From NCBI RefSeq assembly GCF_037975245.1, contig NC_092576.1, positions 29,552,611 through 29,616,610 of the forward strand: a stretch of 64,000 bases of DNA. The letters are read 5' to 3'. A program made the position numbers and the translations under genes. The notes beneath the pieces are model-generated. The model saw nothing but the letters and a program-made list of their open reading frames with translations. It made no database searches and was not told the origin of the DNA. The stretch's first letter is position 1; every line of letters begins with the position of its first letter. The stretch is from Apostichopus japonicus (taxonomy: Eukaryota; Echinodermata; Holothuroidea; Aspidochirotida; Stichopodidae). This document shows positions 1 to 10,885 of the stretch, in pieces.

Positions 1-1479
1 CTTTGCTTCAGTGTCTAGAGAGGCATTGAAATTCACAACAAATGCTGGCTCATTAGTAAAACATGAACACTGGAGTGTCAACCATCATTCACATATAACA
101 AAGTACGCTCACATTTTATGCGCCCACCCCCTCCGCCGCTGTAAATAGATGTCTGGCAAGTACCACATTACTGTATAAAATCAAGTCTGCATACCTGTAT
201 ACAGTATGATGCAATGAGCTTGATGATGAAAAGTGAAGTGAAAAAATATTTGACCCCTGGAACCTTACAATTAAAAGCAGTGATTGTTGAACTTTGTAAG
301 AGCCAGGGCCAAATAGAGCTGCAGGGCTGAGGTTAAAGGCCACTGGCTATTCATAAGGCCATCGAAGGAGTCACATGCCAAGCAGTCTAGACATCAATAT
401 GGAGCCAGTTAAGAGGAGTAAAGTGGATGGGAAGGAATCAGTGGCTCCAAGAAACAATTAAAATACAAGTCAACGATTTTAGTTGTTTATCCCAAGTCTG
501 TTATGTTTTTTTCCCTACTTTTTTGGTTTTCTTCAAATGTAAATTCAGTTTCCGCACACTGACAGGGCCACGGTTGACAATCACTGGTTAGAGCACGATT
601 TGAGAAAATCCGACAAAACCAACTGAAGTATGTACAATATAGACTTACTTGAAACGCCTTGATACTGTTTTTGAGGAAACATGTAGTGTGTTATGTTAAA
701 CTTTGGAGAGCCTCTCTGCCTGCTGGAGACACGAGTACTGGCAAAAGTTTCGGTTACATCTGTAGTTGACAGCCTGAAGATGCAAAAGAAATGATACAAA
801 AGAATATAGTTAGTTAAACAGCATTGCAGCCACCTGACGGTGCGATGACATAATGTAGGAAGAATCCAAAGGTTTCATTATAAAAAGGTACTTCATGTAC
901 CCTTCGAAAAAAAATTAAATTATATTTTCTCCTGTTTGTAATAAAACAACATATTATACGCACAGACTGCAGTACAGCATCTTTACCTCTCCAATATTGG
1001 TCGGTTTTCCAAGTATGACCCTTTCTCATGATATACATGTTGGCTAACCCTATACTATAGTCTATCTAGTATAGGCCCTAAGTAACTGGTGACGATTGGT
1101 ATTTTAAAACCAGCGCCGTGGTTCATTTCTAACAAAAGCAGCGATTGGCTGTTGAAGAATTGTTGTCGGATGTGGGTAATTTGTTGTCGGATGTGGCTGG
1201 AATTGTTGTCGCAAGTGAATATATGCAGACATATATTCCTGCTCTCTCATTGGTGAAATATTTGCCAGAATAAAACCGATTTTATGAGGGCATAAAATCG
1301 ATTTTATGTACACATATAAAAATGCCTCCTGATTGGCTCAGAAGTAATGTCTGCATAAAATTTATGTCGGCATAAATTCCCGAAGTTTGTCCACTGTGGC
1401 CAACCATAATCGTTTTCATGATAACATGTTTGTAAGAAAATAATAAAACCTTATACATATATATATATATATGAAATAT
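1..1479. other. Non-coding stretch, no gene seen
   Basis: I find no recognisable protein, RNA gene or element end here. There is a short three-unit direct repeat at about 1161-1217 (TTGTTGTCGGATGTGG-like units) and an (AT)n tract at about 1459-1474 immediately before the Penelope-like element. The 1260-1380 part contains several related CATAAAAT/ATTTTATG words and may be a small decayed non-autonomous element, but I see no defined ends. Confidence 0.5.
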
Positions 1480-1499
1480 TAGTTGAGACTAGTGGAAGC

Positions 1500-1898
1500 C
1501 GTTCGAGGATGACTTGCTCCGAATGATCGAGACCGTTCAATTAAAAAGTCAAACAAGTAATTCAGAAAAGACGTCAGCAGGATTAAGCAATCTACCAAAC
1601 TGCTCATACCGGCCGACAAACCCAGAAACATATACGAGACGGACAACCAACTACACGATAAACTCCTCGGGCAACACATCACAAAGAATTACCAGACGAC
1701 CACCATGGCATCTGTCAACCGAATCAACGCTGAAGCTAAAACCATAGCCGAGAAACTAGAGATCGACAAGCGCATGGAATCGATGGCCACCAAGCAAGCC
1801 TTCATCGCCCTGAAAGACAACTTCGAGAACAACCTCCCATGCAGGCTCATCAACCCGGCAAAGAGCGAAACAGGACTCATAAGCAAGGTCATCCTAGA
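1500..1898 (+). pseudogene. PLE reverse transcriptase, N-terminal part
   Basis: The translation switches frame once, near 1600. The first frame carries FEDDLLRMIETVQ. The second contains AEAKTIAEKLEIDKRM followed by KQAFIALKDNFENN and CRLINPAKSETGLISK. The RLINPAK block is the conserved fingers motif of PLE-type reverse transcriptases. The coding sequence stops at the solo LTR boundary (1899) in the middle of a domain, and the next residues of the same domain appear after 3239. No start codon can be fixed because the upstream part is frame-shifted. Confidence 0.75.
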
Positions 1899-3238
1899 TG
1901 TGAGGGAAGGTGGCGAAATCCATATTAATGAACTCTCCCCTTAGCAACTAGTTTGATCTGTGACCCGACAATTTGCCTGTATCTACGCGCGTAGCACAGT
2001 GGACTGTATTGCTTATCTGTACTGTCACTCACTAGAACAGTGGCTTGTATTGTTTTGGTGTACAGCGTCCCTTCCGTTCTAGCTATCGTTAGCGTTGTTT
2101 CTGCACACATGCCGTCAAACCACTGTAGCAATATCACGTTATGAAGCAATCAACCATTTCTACATTTATCTATTTTAAAGTTTTATCTATCGCATTCGGG
2201 ATGTGAGAAGCAATATTCACTTTGATCACCCAGTATCAATTTTAAGTTAACAAGTGGTTCATTCACGTGAAATATAGCGTTGGTCCTCACGTGTGCTTGT
2301 TAGTCAAGTATTGGCAACGTTACTTTCCTTGTTGCATACTCACTGTGTAATAGTCCTGCAGGCTAATCGTAAACGATCGCTTACGAAAAGTGTACGTATT
2401 ATGTCTAATTATACTTAAATGATTGTTTTCTAAGTCACACTCAATTTATTTAGTACATGCTGCAAATGTTACGTTTATAATACCGTATTTACACTATTTC
2501 TTGTAGCCTAGGTCTAAAGTATATACAGTGTGAGCCTGTTTGTAAATGCCTTACACTGTGTATGTGGTAATAACGTGCTAGGTCGTTGTGTAAGAGCAAC
2601 ACCTATTAAGATGGCGGCCCCTATGTATCGTTAGATTTATGTACATTATATATTATATTCAAGATGGCTGCGCCCATGTACCGTTAAGTGTATTGGTTCA
2701 GCATATACATATTGTGCTGAATATTGCATTGAATATTGTATCGTAAATAATGAAACGATGTCATAGTATGTCCTATATGAATATCTCGGAGGTTATTTAG
2801 CTGCATTTTTCAGTTAAGGTTAGTATGCCGTACCTCAAAGTAAATTAACTTGCAGTTTATGGTCATGAGTTTTAGTTTATGAATCGTTGTATCAGTCGAG
2901 GGTAAATCGAAATGGATAGGTACGATGTCATATTAAATTGTGTTAATTTGTTTCATAGACCTATATATTATGCAAGGAGGTATTTTGTCTTATTAACCGT
3001 TGATTACTGAGGTTTCATTTATGGATTTATACTTATGATTTCTTTTCATATTTTTATTAACAGTTTTAGAGCTTTACGCATCCATCCGGTGGGTTGTACC
3101 ACCGTCCTCCCTTTATCCTCTTCTATATTTTACTGGCTCTTACACCCAGTAAAGGCTAAGAAACCCCTAATAAATTGGAGCAGAACTATCCGTCTGTTTT
3201 TGATTCTTCTTTCGTGAATGCTCTCGTACGGCATCACA
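1899..3238 (+). repeat. Solo LTR (Gypsy type) inserted in the PLE
   Basis: A 1340-bp non-coding block begins TGTGAGGG and ends CATCACA (TG...CA) and is flanked by the 4-bp direct repeat TAGA (1895-1898 and 3239-3242). It interrupts the PLE reading frame, and the frame resumes right after it. Its size and 3' landmarks in order (a TTTTAGAG block, a CCACCG-CCCTTTA block, ACTGG...CCCAGT, a GTTTTTGA-rich end, terminal CACA) match the 1345-bp LTR at 24282-25626. It therefore looks like the same or a sister Gypsy family reduced by LTR-LTR recombination. An AATAAA-like signal lies at about 3167. The strand is assigned from this similarity. Confidence 0.72.
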
Positions 3239-4727
3239 TAGACAAGATAAACGACGCCGTAACGACCGCCACGAAAGTCAACCGATGGAGGAGAACGTCA
3301 TCCGTCATTGAATGGTTCAAGAACATACAAAAAAGAGAATGGCTGAAGGGCACACCCACATCTCCAATCTAGACATACAGATCATCATGCACTCCAGGAA
3401 GTCACTCCTATTCGATAATGGCACACCTTGGATGAAGAAAGGACATAACCTCTTTGATGTCACCATGGGTAGCTACGATGGGGCCGAGGTATGCGAGCTC
3501 GTAGGACTGTACATCCTAAACACCATAGGAAAAGAATACGGGAAGGAATGCATCGGTCTATACAGGGACGACGGTCTAGCAGCCTTCAAAAACACCAACG
3601 GAAGTAAAGCACACCGGATAAGAAAACAGCTGATCAACTCTTATTCAAAGAACATAACCATCGACTGCAACCTAAAGATCACATAACTTCGTCGACGTAA
3701 CCTTCAACCTCAACACCGGAAAACACTACCCCTACAGAAAGCCCAACGACCGCCTAGAATACATCCACAGACAATCCAACCACCCACCCAGCATCACCCG
3801 GTCCCTACCAACCTCAATCAGCAGACGCATCTCCGCCATCTCCCACGACGAGGAGATCTCAAGAAAGCCGCACCAGCCTACGAGGAAGCACTACAATCAA
3901 GCCAACTACACTGAGGGCCTCACATACATCGCCAACCAACCGAGAACCGCAACAGAAGGCGCAACATCATCTGTTTCAACCCCCCCCCCCCTCCCCTTAC
4001 ATCAGAAACGTTGCCACGAACATATGAGGCACATTCCTAAAACTCATCAACAAACACTTCCCGAAGACATCGAAACTACACAAGATATTCAACAGAAAAA
4101 CCGTGAAAGTCAGTAACAGCTGCATGCCCAACATCGCCAGCATCATCAAAGGACACAGCAAACGCATATCAACCACCCACACAATGAAAGAAAAGGAAGC
4201 TTGCGACTGCCGATAAAAGGACACATGCCCACTGAATGGAAACTGCCAGACTGCAAGACTTACATAGGTCTAACGGAACGCCCTTTCAAGCTAAGATATG
4301 GCAACCACAAGATGTCGTTCAACCACCAAAAGCAGCACAACGCAACGAAACTCTCTAAGCACATCTGGCAACTGAAGCAGAACAACAAGCCATCACCCTC
4401 AATTGGTCGATCGCCAGCAGAGCTAAAGCCTACAACAACGAGTCGAAGCGATGCAACCTCTGTCTGACAGAAAAACTCACCATCATCAACGCAGACAAAC
4501 AGACCCTCCAGAACAAACGCCCGGAACCCATATCGAAGTGCCGCCACGAAAACAAGTTCCACATAAACAACCCCAGCCAAACCACCAAACACCGACAAGG
4601 AAACCATACACAACAGATAACCCTCCCAACTGGAAACCGGCAAAGGAGCGAACACACCGAAGAAAGGCAAAAACCCCACCAACAGTACGGACGCAAAAGA
4701 GCATATATCGACAGGGGAACAATACAC
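3239..4727 (+). pseudogene. PLE reverse transcriptase palm and GIY-YIG endonuclease, degraded
   Basis: After the solo LTR the frame gives VIEWFKNIQ, then, after a deletion that removes the first catalytic aspartate region, DIQIIMHSRKSLL, FDVTMGSYDGAEVCELVGLY and GLYRDDGLAAF. YRDD is the catalytic motif of PLE reverse transcriptase. From 3686 the sequence continues in shifted frames (VTFNLNTGKHYPYRKPN, IRNVATN). Near 4200 a CDC...CPLNGNC cysteine motif precedes YIGLTERPFKLRY, which is the YIG half of a GIY-YIG nuclease. Downstream comes a Cys-rich tail (RCNLCLTEKLTIINAD...KCRH). At least four frameshifts are needed to follow it, so it is inactive. Confidence 0.8.
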
Positions 4728-5040
4728 CAATAAGTTGACGCTGCGAAATATTGTCATGGTTACGTTCACGTCTATACTACTGTAGCGCCATCCCATGATC
4801 CTTCACTCTGTGACTTACCCGCCATTCTATATCAGAACGCGTCTTTAGTTTCATATACAGCAAGGATTGCAGTGTATCACCTGAATATATTTCTTCCGTC
4901 CGCCGTTTAAGGCTGGAATGTCATTTATTTTACAGGTAAGTGAAGCATTGTTTTCAATTTCATTGTTCAAGAGGCCATTTCCAACCCCTAGAAAGGGCTT
5001 GCCAATATGGCAACCCCTGACCCACTAGAACCCTTAGAGA

Positions 5041-5771
5041 TTGAAAACTTACGAGTTCTCCATCCTCGACCTACATATTAATGATTGCATTCCGGTCCAT
5101 AACATCAGAAAACGGCAACGCCCAACCTCCGTAGAAACAAACCCATCACCAAACACCAAACCAACCTCTATAAAGACCTCCCAAACTATTATAGTTTCTG
5201 GAATACTACCTGAAATATCAAACAATCCAATAAAACTAGCAAAACTAATCAACGAAGAAAAGCCAACTGCACTTATAACAAACATAAACCGTCTACAGAG
5301 CAATGACATAATCATAACCCATATGATCCTGAATCTTCAAACGTCCTCCTACAACCATGGACTTATAAACTAGGCAATCCCAAGCCAACAATCCCTCAAA
5401 ATATCAGACAAAAGAACTTCTCAGTGGTAACATGCGGTATCAACCCACAAGTAGAAAGTAAAGACATGGAGCAACAACTGCAAGACCAAGAATACTCCCC
5501 AATAATTGTGAAAAGACTTATCAGTCGTGCTACCAACAACCCTACGTGGAAAGTCAAAATAACATTCAGTGACCAAGAATTCCAAAAATCCCTCCTAAAT
5601 AATGGCCTTTACCTGGGTTACTCAAAACACAAAACCGAAGAATACCAACAACCACCACAAGTCAATGAATGTTTCAAATGCCAAATGTTCGGGCACACTC
5701 ACCATACATGTAAAAACGAAACTCGTTGCCTAAGATGTCGTGAAAATCATAGAGTAAAAGTCTGTTCTTGA
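5041..5771 (+). pseudogene. Jockey-like ORF1 (Gag-like, zinc knuckles)
   Basis: This is a nucleic-acid-binding ORF1p-like protein in two frames joined near 5375-5424. The first frame carries TIIVSGILPEI and ALITNINRLQSNDII, resembling the domain that precedes the zinc knuckles in Jockey/I-type ORF1. The second frame ends with CFKCQMFGHTHHTC and CLRCRENHRVKVC, two CCHC-type knuckles. The third knuckle and the C-terminus seen in the second copy (13000-13347) are absent. It lies upstream of the RT remnant on the same strand. A 5' start cannot be fixed. Confidence 0.68.
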
Positions 5772-5888
5772 AAACGATAAAATACAAAATGCAATAATTT
5801 GAAAGATGAAATAGACCGATAAATCATTAATAACGCCGAAAATTTTATCCTTATCCATCAGGATTTGTGAACGAAAACATTCCTCTAC

Positions 5889-5904
5889 TTAAAGAAATAA
5901 GTAT
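5889..5904. repeat. Target site duplication, left side of Tx1-A
   Basis: TTAAAGAAATAAGTAT is repeated exactly at 10864-10879. The two copies bracket the minus-strand Tx1-A element exactly, with the element 3' end (TGCTTTTTACGTGAC on the plus strand) beginning at 5905. Confidence 0.92.
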
Positions 5905-5995
5905 TGCTTTTTACGTGACCCGCCATGCGGGATACAAAACGTCACGGCCAAACGGCACTACCGAACCATCCCATTCTGACAAACGAAACTCAGGT

Positions 5996-8900
5996 CTAGC
6001 GAGCCAAAAAAAACGTACGCCCGCCGACCTGCAGAGACAAAACCCCAACCCCCCCACTCAAACCTACAAAAGGACGACCCGCACGCAGCGAAACGAAAAA
6101 CCCCTCCCCAGCACACCAGCGTCCAAAAAAGGCAGCCCCAGATAAACGGCGAAAATCGCCTTCAATTTGAAGGCGAATGTCAGACTTCACCGCCTCCAGG
6201 ACTGCCTGCCAACTGGCAAATTTCCCCCTAAAAACCAAATTACATCTATTCCGCCAAACATGTTTTTTTACAATAGAGCAAACAAAAGTGATGCGGTGCA
6301 ACACAGCTACCGAACAAACTGGAGGGTCTACCCCATATAAAATAAAGCCCTGCCCTACCGACCATGAACGGTCTCCCGTAACACGGTCGGTCCAGGTCTG
6401 GAACCACTCCCATAAGTTTACTACAAAGCAACAATGCCAAAAAACATGAGCAGTACTCTCTAAGCTGTTACAGCCGGACGTAGGGCACAGTCCATCACCC
6501 AATCGCCAATGATATCTTTTTAGGTTGGTCACCAAGGCACCGTGTGCAACTCTCCATGCGAGATCACGGAGCCTGCAACCATTCAGCCTTGAATGCACCG
6601 AACGCCATACTTCGGCAGAATGACGTCCCTGGACGAAAGTTGCATTCAAGGCCTTATCCCGCAACGAACTGTGAACGAGGTCCGGCTGTGACAGGTCAAC
6701 AGGGGGCAACTCAATCAGAGCGGAGCAGATGACACGCACCACCCTGTTTGGAGTACTACTATGCGGTTCTCTGTTGCTAAACAGCGCCGGGACCCATCGA
6801 CGCAGGTGCAAACCGCCCCAAAAACGTAGAAAATATGAACAAGGCAACCCTGGGTCAGTTACCGCTACAAACAACTGCTTAAATAACAAAAAGGTCAATT
6901 TACTTCCCAGATGAACCACCCCTAACCCACCCTTGTCCAGGTTTTGGTACATTACCGCCCTTTTGACAAGCTCTGTACCACCCGACCAGATAAATGAAAA
7001 TATCGCGCTCTCCAAACGCACCAGGACGCGACGCGGAATTGGATACACCGCGCCCGAGTACCACAAGATGGGCGAAACAAAACGATTAATTACGGTGACT
7101 TTCCCTAGGATCGAAAGCCAGCGGGTGCCAAAGGTTTCGAGCCTGCTCTCAAATACCTCAGCCCTCTCGTTCCAGGTTACATCACAAGGTGCATCGCAGC
7201 CGAACCATATACCATTAATTTTGATATTTTGATCCGACCACGATGCACCGAATGGCAAGTCTCTGTATCTCCAGCTACCAAGGCGAAGGCCCTTTGTCTT
7301 TTCCGGATTCAACTTCGCCCCGGTAGCTCTCTCAAAGATAAATAAATCCTGCGAGAGGGCACGAAAGGAGCCCAGACTCGAAACAACACACGTGACGTCA
7401 TCTGCATATTGAACGCATTTCACTTTGGCACCCCCTGGCAACACGAATGGAACAAGTCTTGAGTCCCTTTCCAAAAGACGAGAGAGGGACTCCCCTTTCC
7501 AAAAGACGAGAGAGGGACTCGCTAAACAAAACATAAAGTAATGGAGACAGAGGGCACCCCTGGCGCACCCCCCTCTCCACGTTAAAAACCTCCGAACAAA
7601 ACCCATTTACGATAACAGAACTGAAACTTTCCTGATACAAAACAGAAATCCATTTACGAAAAAACGGGTGCAACTGAAACGTCTCCAATACACTCATTAA
7701 AAACCCACGATCCACCATGTCAAAGGCCTTCTGCTGGTCCAGAGACACCAATGCACATGGCAGATCTCGGTCAATAACAAAGTCGGTCAAGTCGCGCATC
7801 AACCACAAGTTCTGCTGGATGCAATGACCCTTGACTGCACAAGTCTGGAGATCACCCACAAGATGCGGCATAGCCAGTGCAAGGCGGTTGCACAAAGCCT
7901 TAGCCAGCAACTTGTAGTCTACATTTAACAAGGTGATTGGACGCTTGTTATGAGGATCCAAGGGGTCCCCAGACTTGGGCAGCAAAGTAATCATGCCCAG
8001 ACGTTGACTTTGGTTTAACAGTCCGTTTTGGAAGGCGTCCTCGAAGACGGCTCTGAGGTCGGGTCCTATTAATGCCCAGAAGGTTCGGTAGAACTCCCTC
8101 GGAAGCCCGTCCGAACCCGGGGACTTGCCATTCTTCATCTTCGAAAGCGCCTTCCAAAGCTCAACAGTGGTTATTCCGCCCCCCAAAATATCATTGACAT
8201 CGTGGGGAACAGTTTTTGAGATTCCCCTCAATAAATCGGCCTGTGCCGACAAGTCGACGTTGCCACGCGTAAACAAACTCGAATAATAATCCTTGTATAC
8301 GCGGACAATGCCGTGAGGGTCACTAACCACGGTCCCATCAGTAGCGCGCACAGATGGGACGCGTCTGTCACCCGCCGATGAGCTTACGGACTGGTAAAAC
8401 CTCAGTGAAGGGCGCTCCTCGGCCTCCACCGCTTCGACACGGGCCCTGACGCGGGCACCGTGGTACTTTTCATCGAGATAAGTTTGCAAAGCGATGACAG
8501 CCGAAGGGTCGCCAAACTTCACCTCCGCGCACAGCTTCGAGAATTTTTCTCTTCGACGCCGTGCGCGGGTCACGCAATACTGAATTGCGTAGCGTTTGAT
8601 GCGCAACTTGACATCATCCCACCACTGGGATGTAGAAGCAAAGGCCGGCTTCAATGTTTGCCATCCCTTGTACCTGGTTTCGAAACCCTGGCGGAACTCT
8701 GCCTCGCCAAGAATCCGACAGTTAAGCTTCCATAGGCCCCGCCCGATCGGGAAAATGGAAGGCAAACCAAAACATGCTACTACAGTGTCATGGTCAGAGA
8801 GCGGACAGCTGAGCGTCTCGCAACCCGAAAATTTAAAACTTACGGGCGCGTACACTCGATCTATCCTGGAGGCATCTTCTCCGTTAGGCCTCACCCACGT

Positions 8901-9491
8901 ATACACCGTACTACACGGGTGCATATGCCTCCAGACATCGGCTAAAAGGTGTGCCGAAGTGAATCTGTCCAATTCTGTGATCCCAGCGTCAGGACTAGCA
9001 GACACAGAAGCCCCGAGTCTGTCAAGACCCGAGTCTGGGACACAGTTAAAGTCTCCGACCATGACACATGGTGCACTACCAGGAACAAAGGAAGGCAGCG
9101 TGTTAACAAATTCTCGTCTAGCAGAAGGCCGATTGGGAGCATACACATTGCAAAGGGAGATGTTACCCTGTGGATACTTGAAAAGAATGCAAACCAATCG
9201 GCCCTCGTGATCCGTCTCCACCCTAGTGGCACAACCCGCCTGACGAGGTGACAGAAGGATGACAGTGCCACAGGATGAAGACGAACCAAACGAAGCATGC
9301 AGCCCACCACCCCACTCATAAGCCCATAGAGGGACATCTTCCAAAATATGTGTTTCTTGCAGGCAAACGCAGTCGACCTCCATTGAAATACAATATTGGA
9401 AAATGCGACTGCGCTTGCGATGATCCCTCATGCCATTGACGTTGAAAGTGGCAACTGAAAATGTATGGGCCATGAGAGGGCAATGAGGCAT
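5996..9491 (-). pseudogene. Tx1-A ORF2: AP endonuclease, reverse transcriptase, C-terminal Cys/His motif
   Basis: ORF2p nicks the target and primes reverse transcription of its own RNA. From the start MPHCPLMAH the APE-type endonuclease shows FNVNGM, QETH, GDFNCVP and SDHDTV. The RT carries SPGSDGLPREFY, RPITLLNVDYKLLAKAL, DQQKAFDMVD, VRQGCPLSPLLYVL and the catalytic QYADDVT. The C-terminal part has a CPTSGC...HVFWHC Cys/His cluster as in L1/Tx1 proteins. The frame is broken only once, by a 28-bp tandem duplication at 7465-7520. Without it, about 1150 codons would be continuous, normal for Tx1-like ORF2. The start lies two bases after the ORF1 stop. As present, the protein would truncate just before the YADD motif. 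Confidence 0.9.
7465..7520 (-). repeat. 28-bp tandem duplication that frameshifts Tx1-A ORF2
   Basis: The unit begins CCCTTTCCAAAAGACG and occurs at 7465-7492 and again, identical, at 7493-7520. Because 28 is not a multiple of three it shifts the ORF2 frame between LSRLLER and LVPFVLPGGAK, just upstream of YADD. The copies are identical, so the event postdates most decay of the surroundings. Confidence 0.9.
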
Positions 9492-9493
9492 AA

Positions 9494-10621
9494 CTACGCC
9501 GACGAGGATTCTGTAAGCTTCAAGCGAGCTCTAGACGACATATCGTCGTCTGAGTCGTCACTTGAGGCCGACCTTTTTAGAGAGGGTTCCCCCATCTCGT
9601 CGTACCAGCTCGTCCCGGTGGCACGTTTCGGCTCTACGATCACCGAGTCTCCGGAGTCGCTGTCAGACAGAGCCTCCGGAGACCCGATGACCACCGAGTC
9701 CCCGGAGTCGCCGTCGGACAGAGTCTCCGGATCTGGCGATACCAGCGGCGGACTGGGGACGGAACTGGACGAGTTGATGGGGGAAGCTGGTGGAGACTTT
9801 CTCGGTGCGGGCACGGGGTTGGGGTCTGCAACTACGGGGGAGGGTGTACCAGGTGCGGAAGGTGAATCTTCACCGGTTCCCCCTCCTTGCGTGGAGCTTC
9901 CTCCGAGGCAGTAGGTGCGCCAGAACTTGGCGCCTTTGCTTGACCCCCACTCTTTGTCATAAAGACATAAGAGACAAGAGACAAAGACACAAGCGCGAAA
10001 AACATGTCCCTCCTTCCCACAGAGTGAGCACACAACTTCGCTTGGGCAAGCAGAGGTATCATGCCCAAGACGAAGGCAGCGCCCACACTTTTTGTTCGGG
10101 CAGCCCTTGGCTTCGTGCCCGGTCTCCCCACACCTGAAACAGGTACGGGGCTGACCGGGGTAACGCACGTGAGCTTTATGCCCGGCAATAAAAAGGAAGG
10201 AGGGAATGTCCTGCTTGAGGTCGATCCGAACCTATCGGTGCCCGTTCAACACCCCAGGGGCCTGTGCGTAGGAGCACATTTTCATAGCCTTGACAGCCCC
10301 AAACCGACCTAAAACAGTTGCGACAAGTTCCTGACGCACCTCTAGTCCTACGTGGATGACAGTTACCCATACGGAACGTTCGTATGGAATAACTGTCAAA
10401 CCATCAACCCCACTCAGCAACGTGACACCCTTCTGCCGGGTCACGTCACTGGTAAAACGTAGATCATACGTATTACGACCCTGGAGAGCTTGCAAAGCAT
10501 CAACCTCTCCAGGCACAACAACACCCTTACTCTTCAAAATACTAAAAACTTGCACCGGTGGAACCGCTTGTTCACCGGTGAAGGTTAACTTAACAATTTT
10601 GGAATCACGGCGCGATGCCAT
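9494..10621 (-). pseudogene. Tx1-A ORF1: RRM-like domain plus three CCHC zinc knuckles
   Basis: ORF1p binds element RNA. I start it at MASRRDSKIV (10621), matching the start of family B ORF1. Residues 10-115 look like an RRM-type domain (KLTFTGEQ...VWVTVIHVGLE...VLGRFGAVKAMK). After an in-frame TAG near 10232 the same frame continues through CFRCGETGHEAKGC, CGRCLRLGHDTSAC and CSLCGKEGHVFRAC, three CCHC knuckles. The tail is acidic and rich in Ser, Pro and Asp and contains repeated SDSDSGDS/PETLSDGDSG units. Total length would be about 375 residues. The stop TAG is separated from the ORF2 ATG by two bases (TAGTTATG), suggesting termination-coupled translation of ORF2. Confidence 0.87.
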
Positions 10622-10841
10622 GATACCGAAGGTGGCTAGGCCACAAAAGAGTAACAAAAACAAACTAAGGACAGTTTGGATAAAGTACGATATACGATAA
10701 CTATATACGATAACGATATACGAACTGGCGCGCACACCCGCCTGGCGGGAAGTATAGGGCAGTACAGTACAGTGAAAAAAATAGCTGTTATCAGATGGAG
10801 AGCGAGAGCGAAACACGTCTGCACTCCACGAAAGCCAAAAG
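10622..10841 (-). promoter_or_regulatory. Tx1-A 5' UTR and presumed internal promoter region
   Basis: This is the stretch between the element 5' end (CTTTCGTGGAGTGC on the minus strand, shared with family B copies at 44591 and 60838) and the ORF1 start. It contains a small tandem array of TATACGATAAC-like units at about 10691-10722. Non-LTR elements normally carry internal promoters here; I see no specific promoter motif. Confidence 0.45.
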
Positions 10842-10863
10842 CATGTTCACGTTCATGTTCATG
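10842..10863. repeat. Hexamer array at the Tx1-A 5' junction
   Basis: Four CATGTT/CACGTT hexamers run from 10842 to 10865 between the conserved element 5' end and the target duplication (the last two bases overlap it). They are absent from the other family members, which carry different short repeats at the same place, so they look like junction filler. Confidence 0.75.
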
Positions 10864-10879
10864 TTAAAGAAATAAGTAT
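10864..10879. repeat. Target site duplication, right side of Tx1-A
   Basis: This is an exact copy of 5889-5904. The Jockey-like RT sequence resumes immediately to the right. Confidence 0.92.
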
Positions 10880-10885
10880 ACACGA

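Larger units (their letters stand above)
1480..4750 (+). mobile_element. Penelope-like retroelement, decayed, split by a solo LTR
   Basis: The element encodes a reverse transcriptase followed by a GIY-YIG-type endonuclease, the domain order of endonuclease-bearing Penelope-like elements (PLEs). Coding segments lie at about 1500-1898 and 3239-4727. The piece at 1899-3238 is a later LTR insertion: the peptide is broken inside the RT fingers and resumes after the insert. Frameshifts and stops occur throughout, so it is dead. The Jockey-like 5' end begins within about 50 bases of its 3' end. The class is well supported by the YRDD and GIY-YIG blocks; the subfamily (Penelope, Poseidon, Neptune) cannot be settled by eye. 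Confidence 0.8.
5905..10863 (-). mobile_element. Tx1-like L1 non-LTR retrotransposon, family A, near full length
   Basis: A 4959-bp element on the minus strand is bounded by a perfect 16-bp target duplication. It has a 5' UTR of about 220 bases, ORF1 (10621-9494), ORF2 (9491-5996) and a short 3' UTR. The 3' terminus (plus strand 5905-5945) folds into nested stems: GTGAC/GTCAC around CCCGC/GCGGG. There is no poly(A) tail. Two disabling changes are visible: an in-frame stop in ORF1 and a 28-bp tandem duplication in ORF2. It inserted into the Jockey-like copy. Further family A fragments lie at 23545, 30264, 36728, 63372 and 63634. Confidence 0.9.

Noticed and set aside
116-343. Small open frames in the first 1.3 kb as genes
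   Set aside because: No motif, no conserved start context and no splice pattern; length is as expected by chance in AT-rich DNA.
1161-1217. CRISPR-like or regulatory array
   Set aside because: Only three imperfect units with no regular spacers in a eukaryotic context.
4260-4796. Minus-strand 178-codon frame over the PLE nuclease
   Set aside because: Hydrophobic shadow of the PLE C-terminus; the plus strand shows the real GIY-YIG blocks.
9465-9914. Plus-strand open frame opposite Tx1-A ORF1
   Set aside because: It is the mirror of the Ser/Asp/Pro-rich ORF1 tail; the low-complexity codons create open frames on the other strand.
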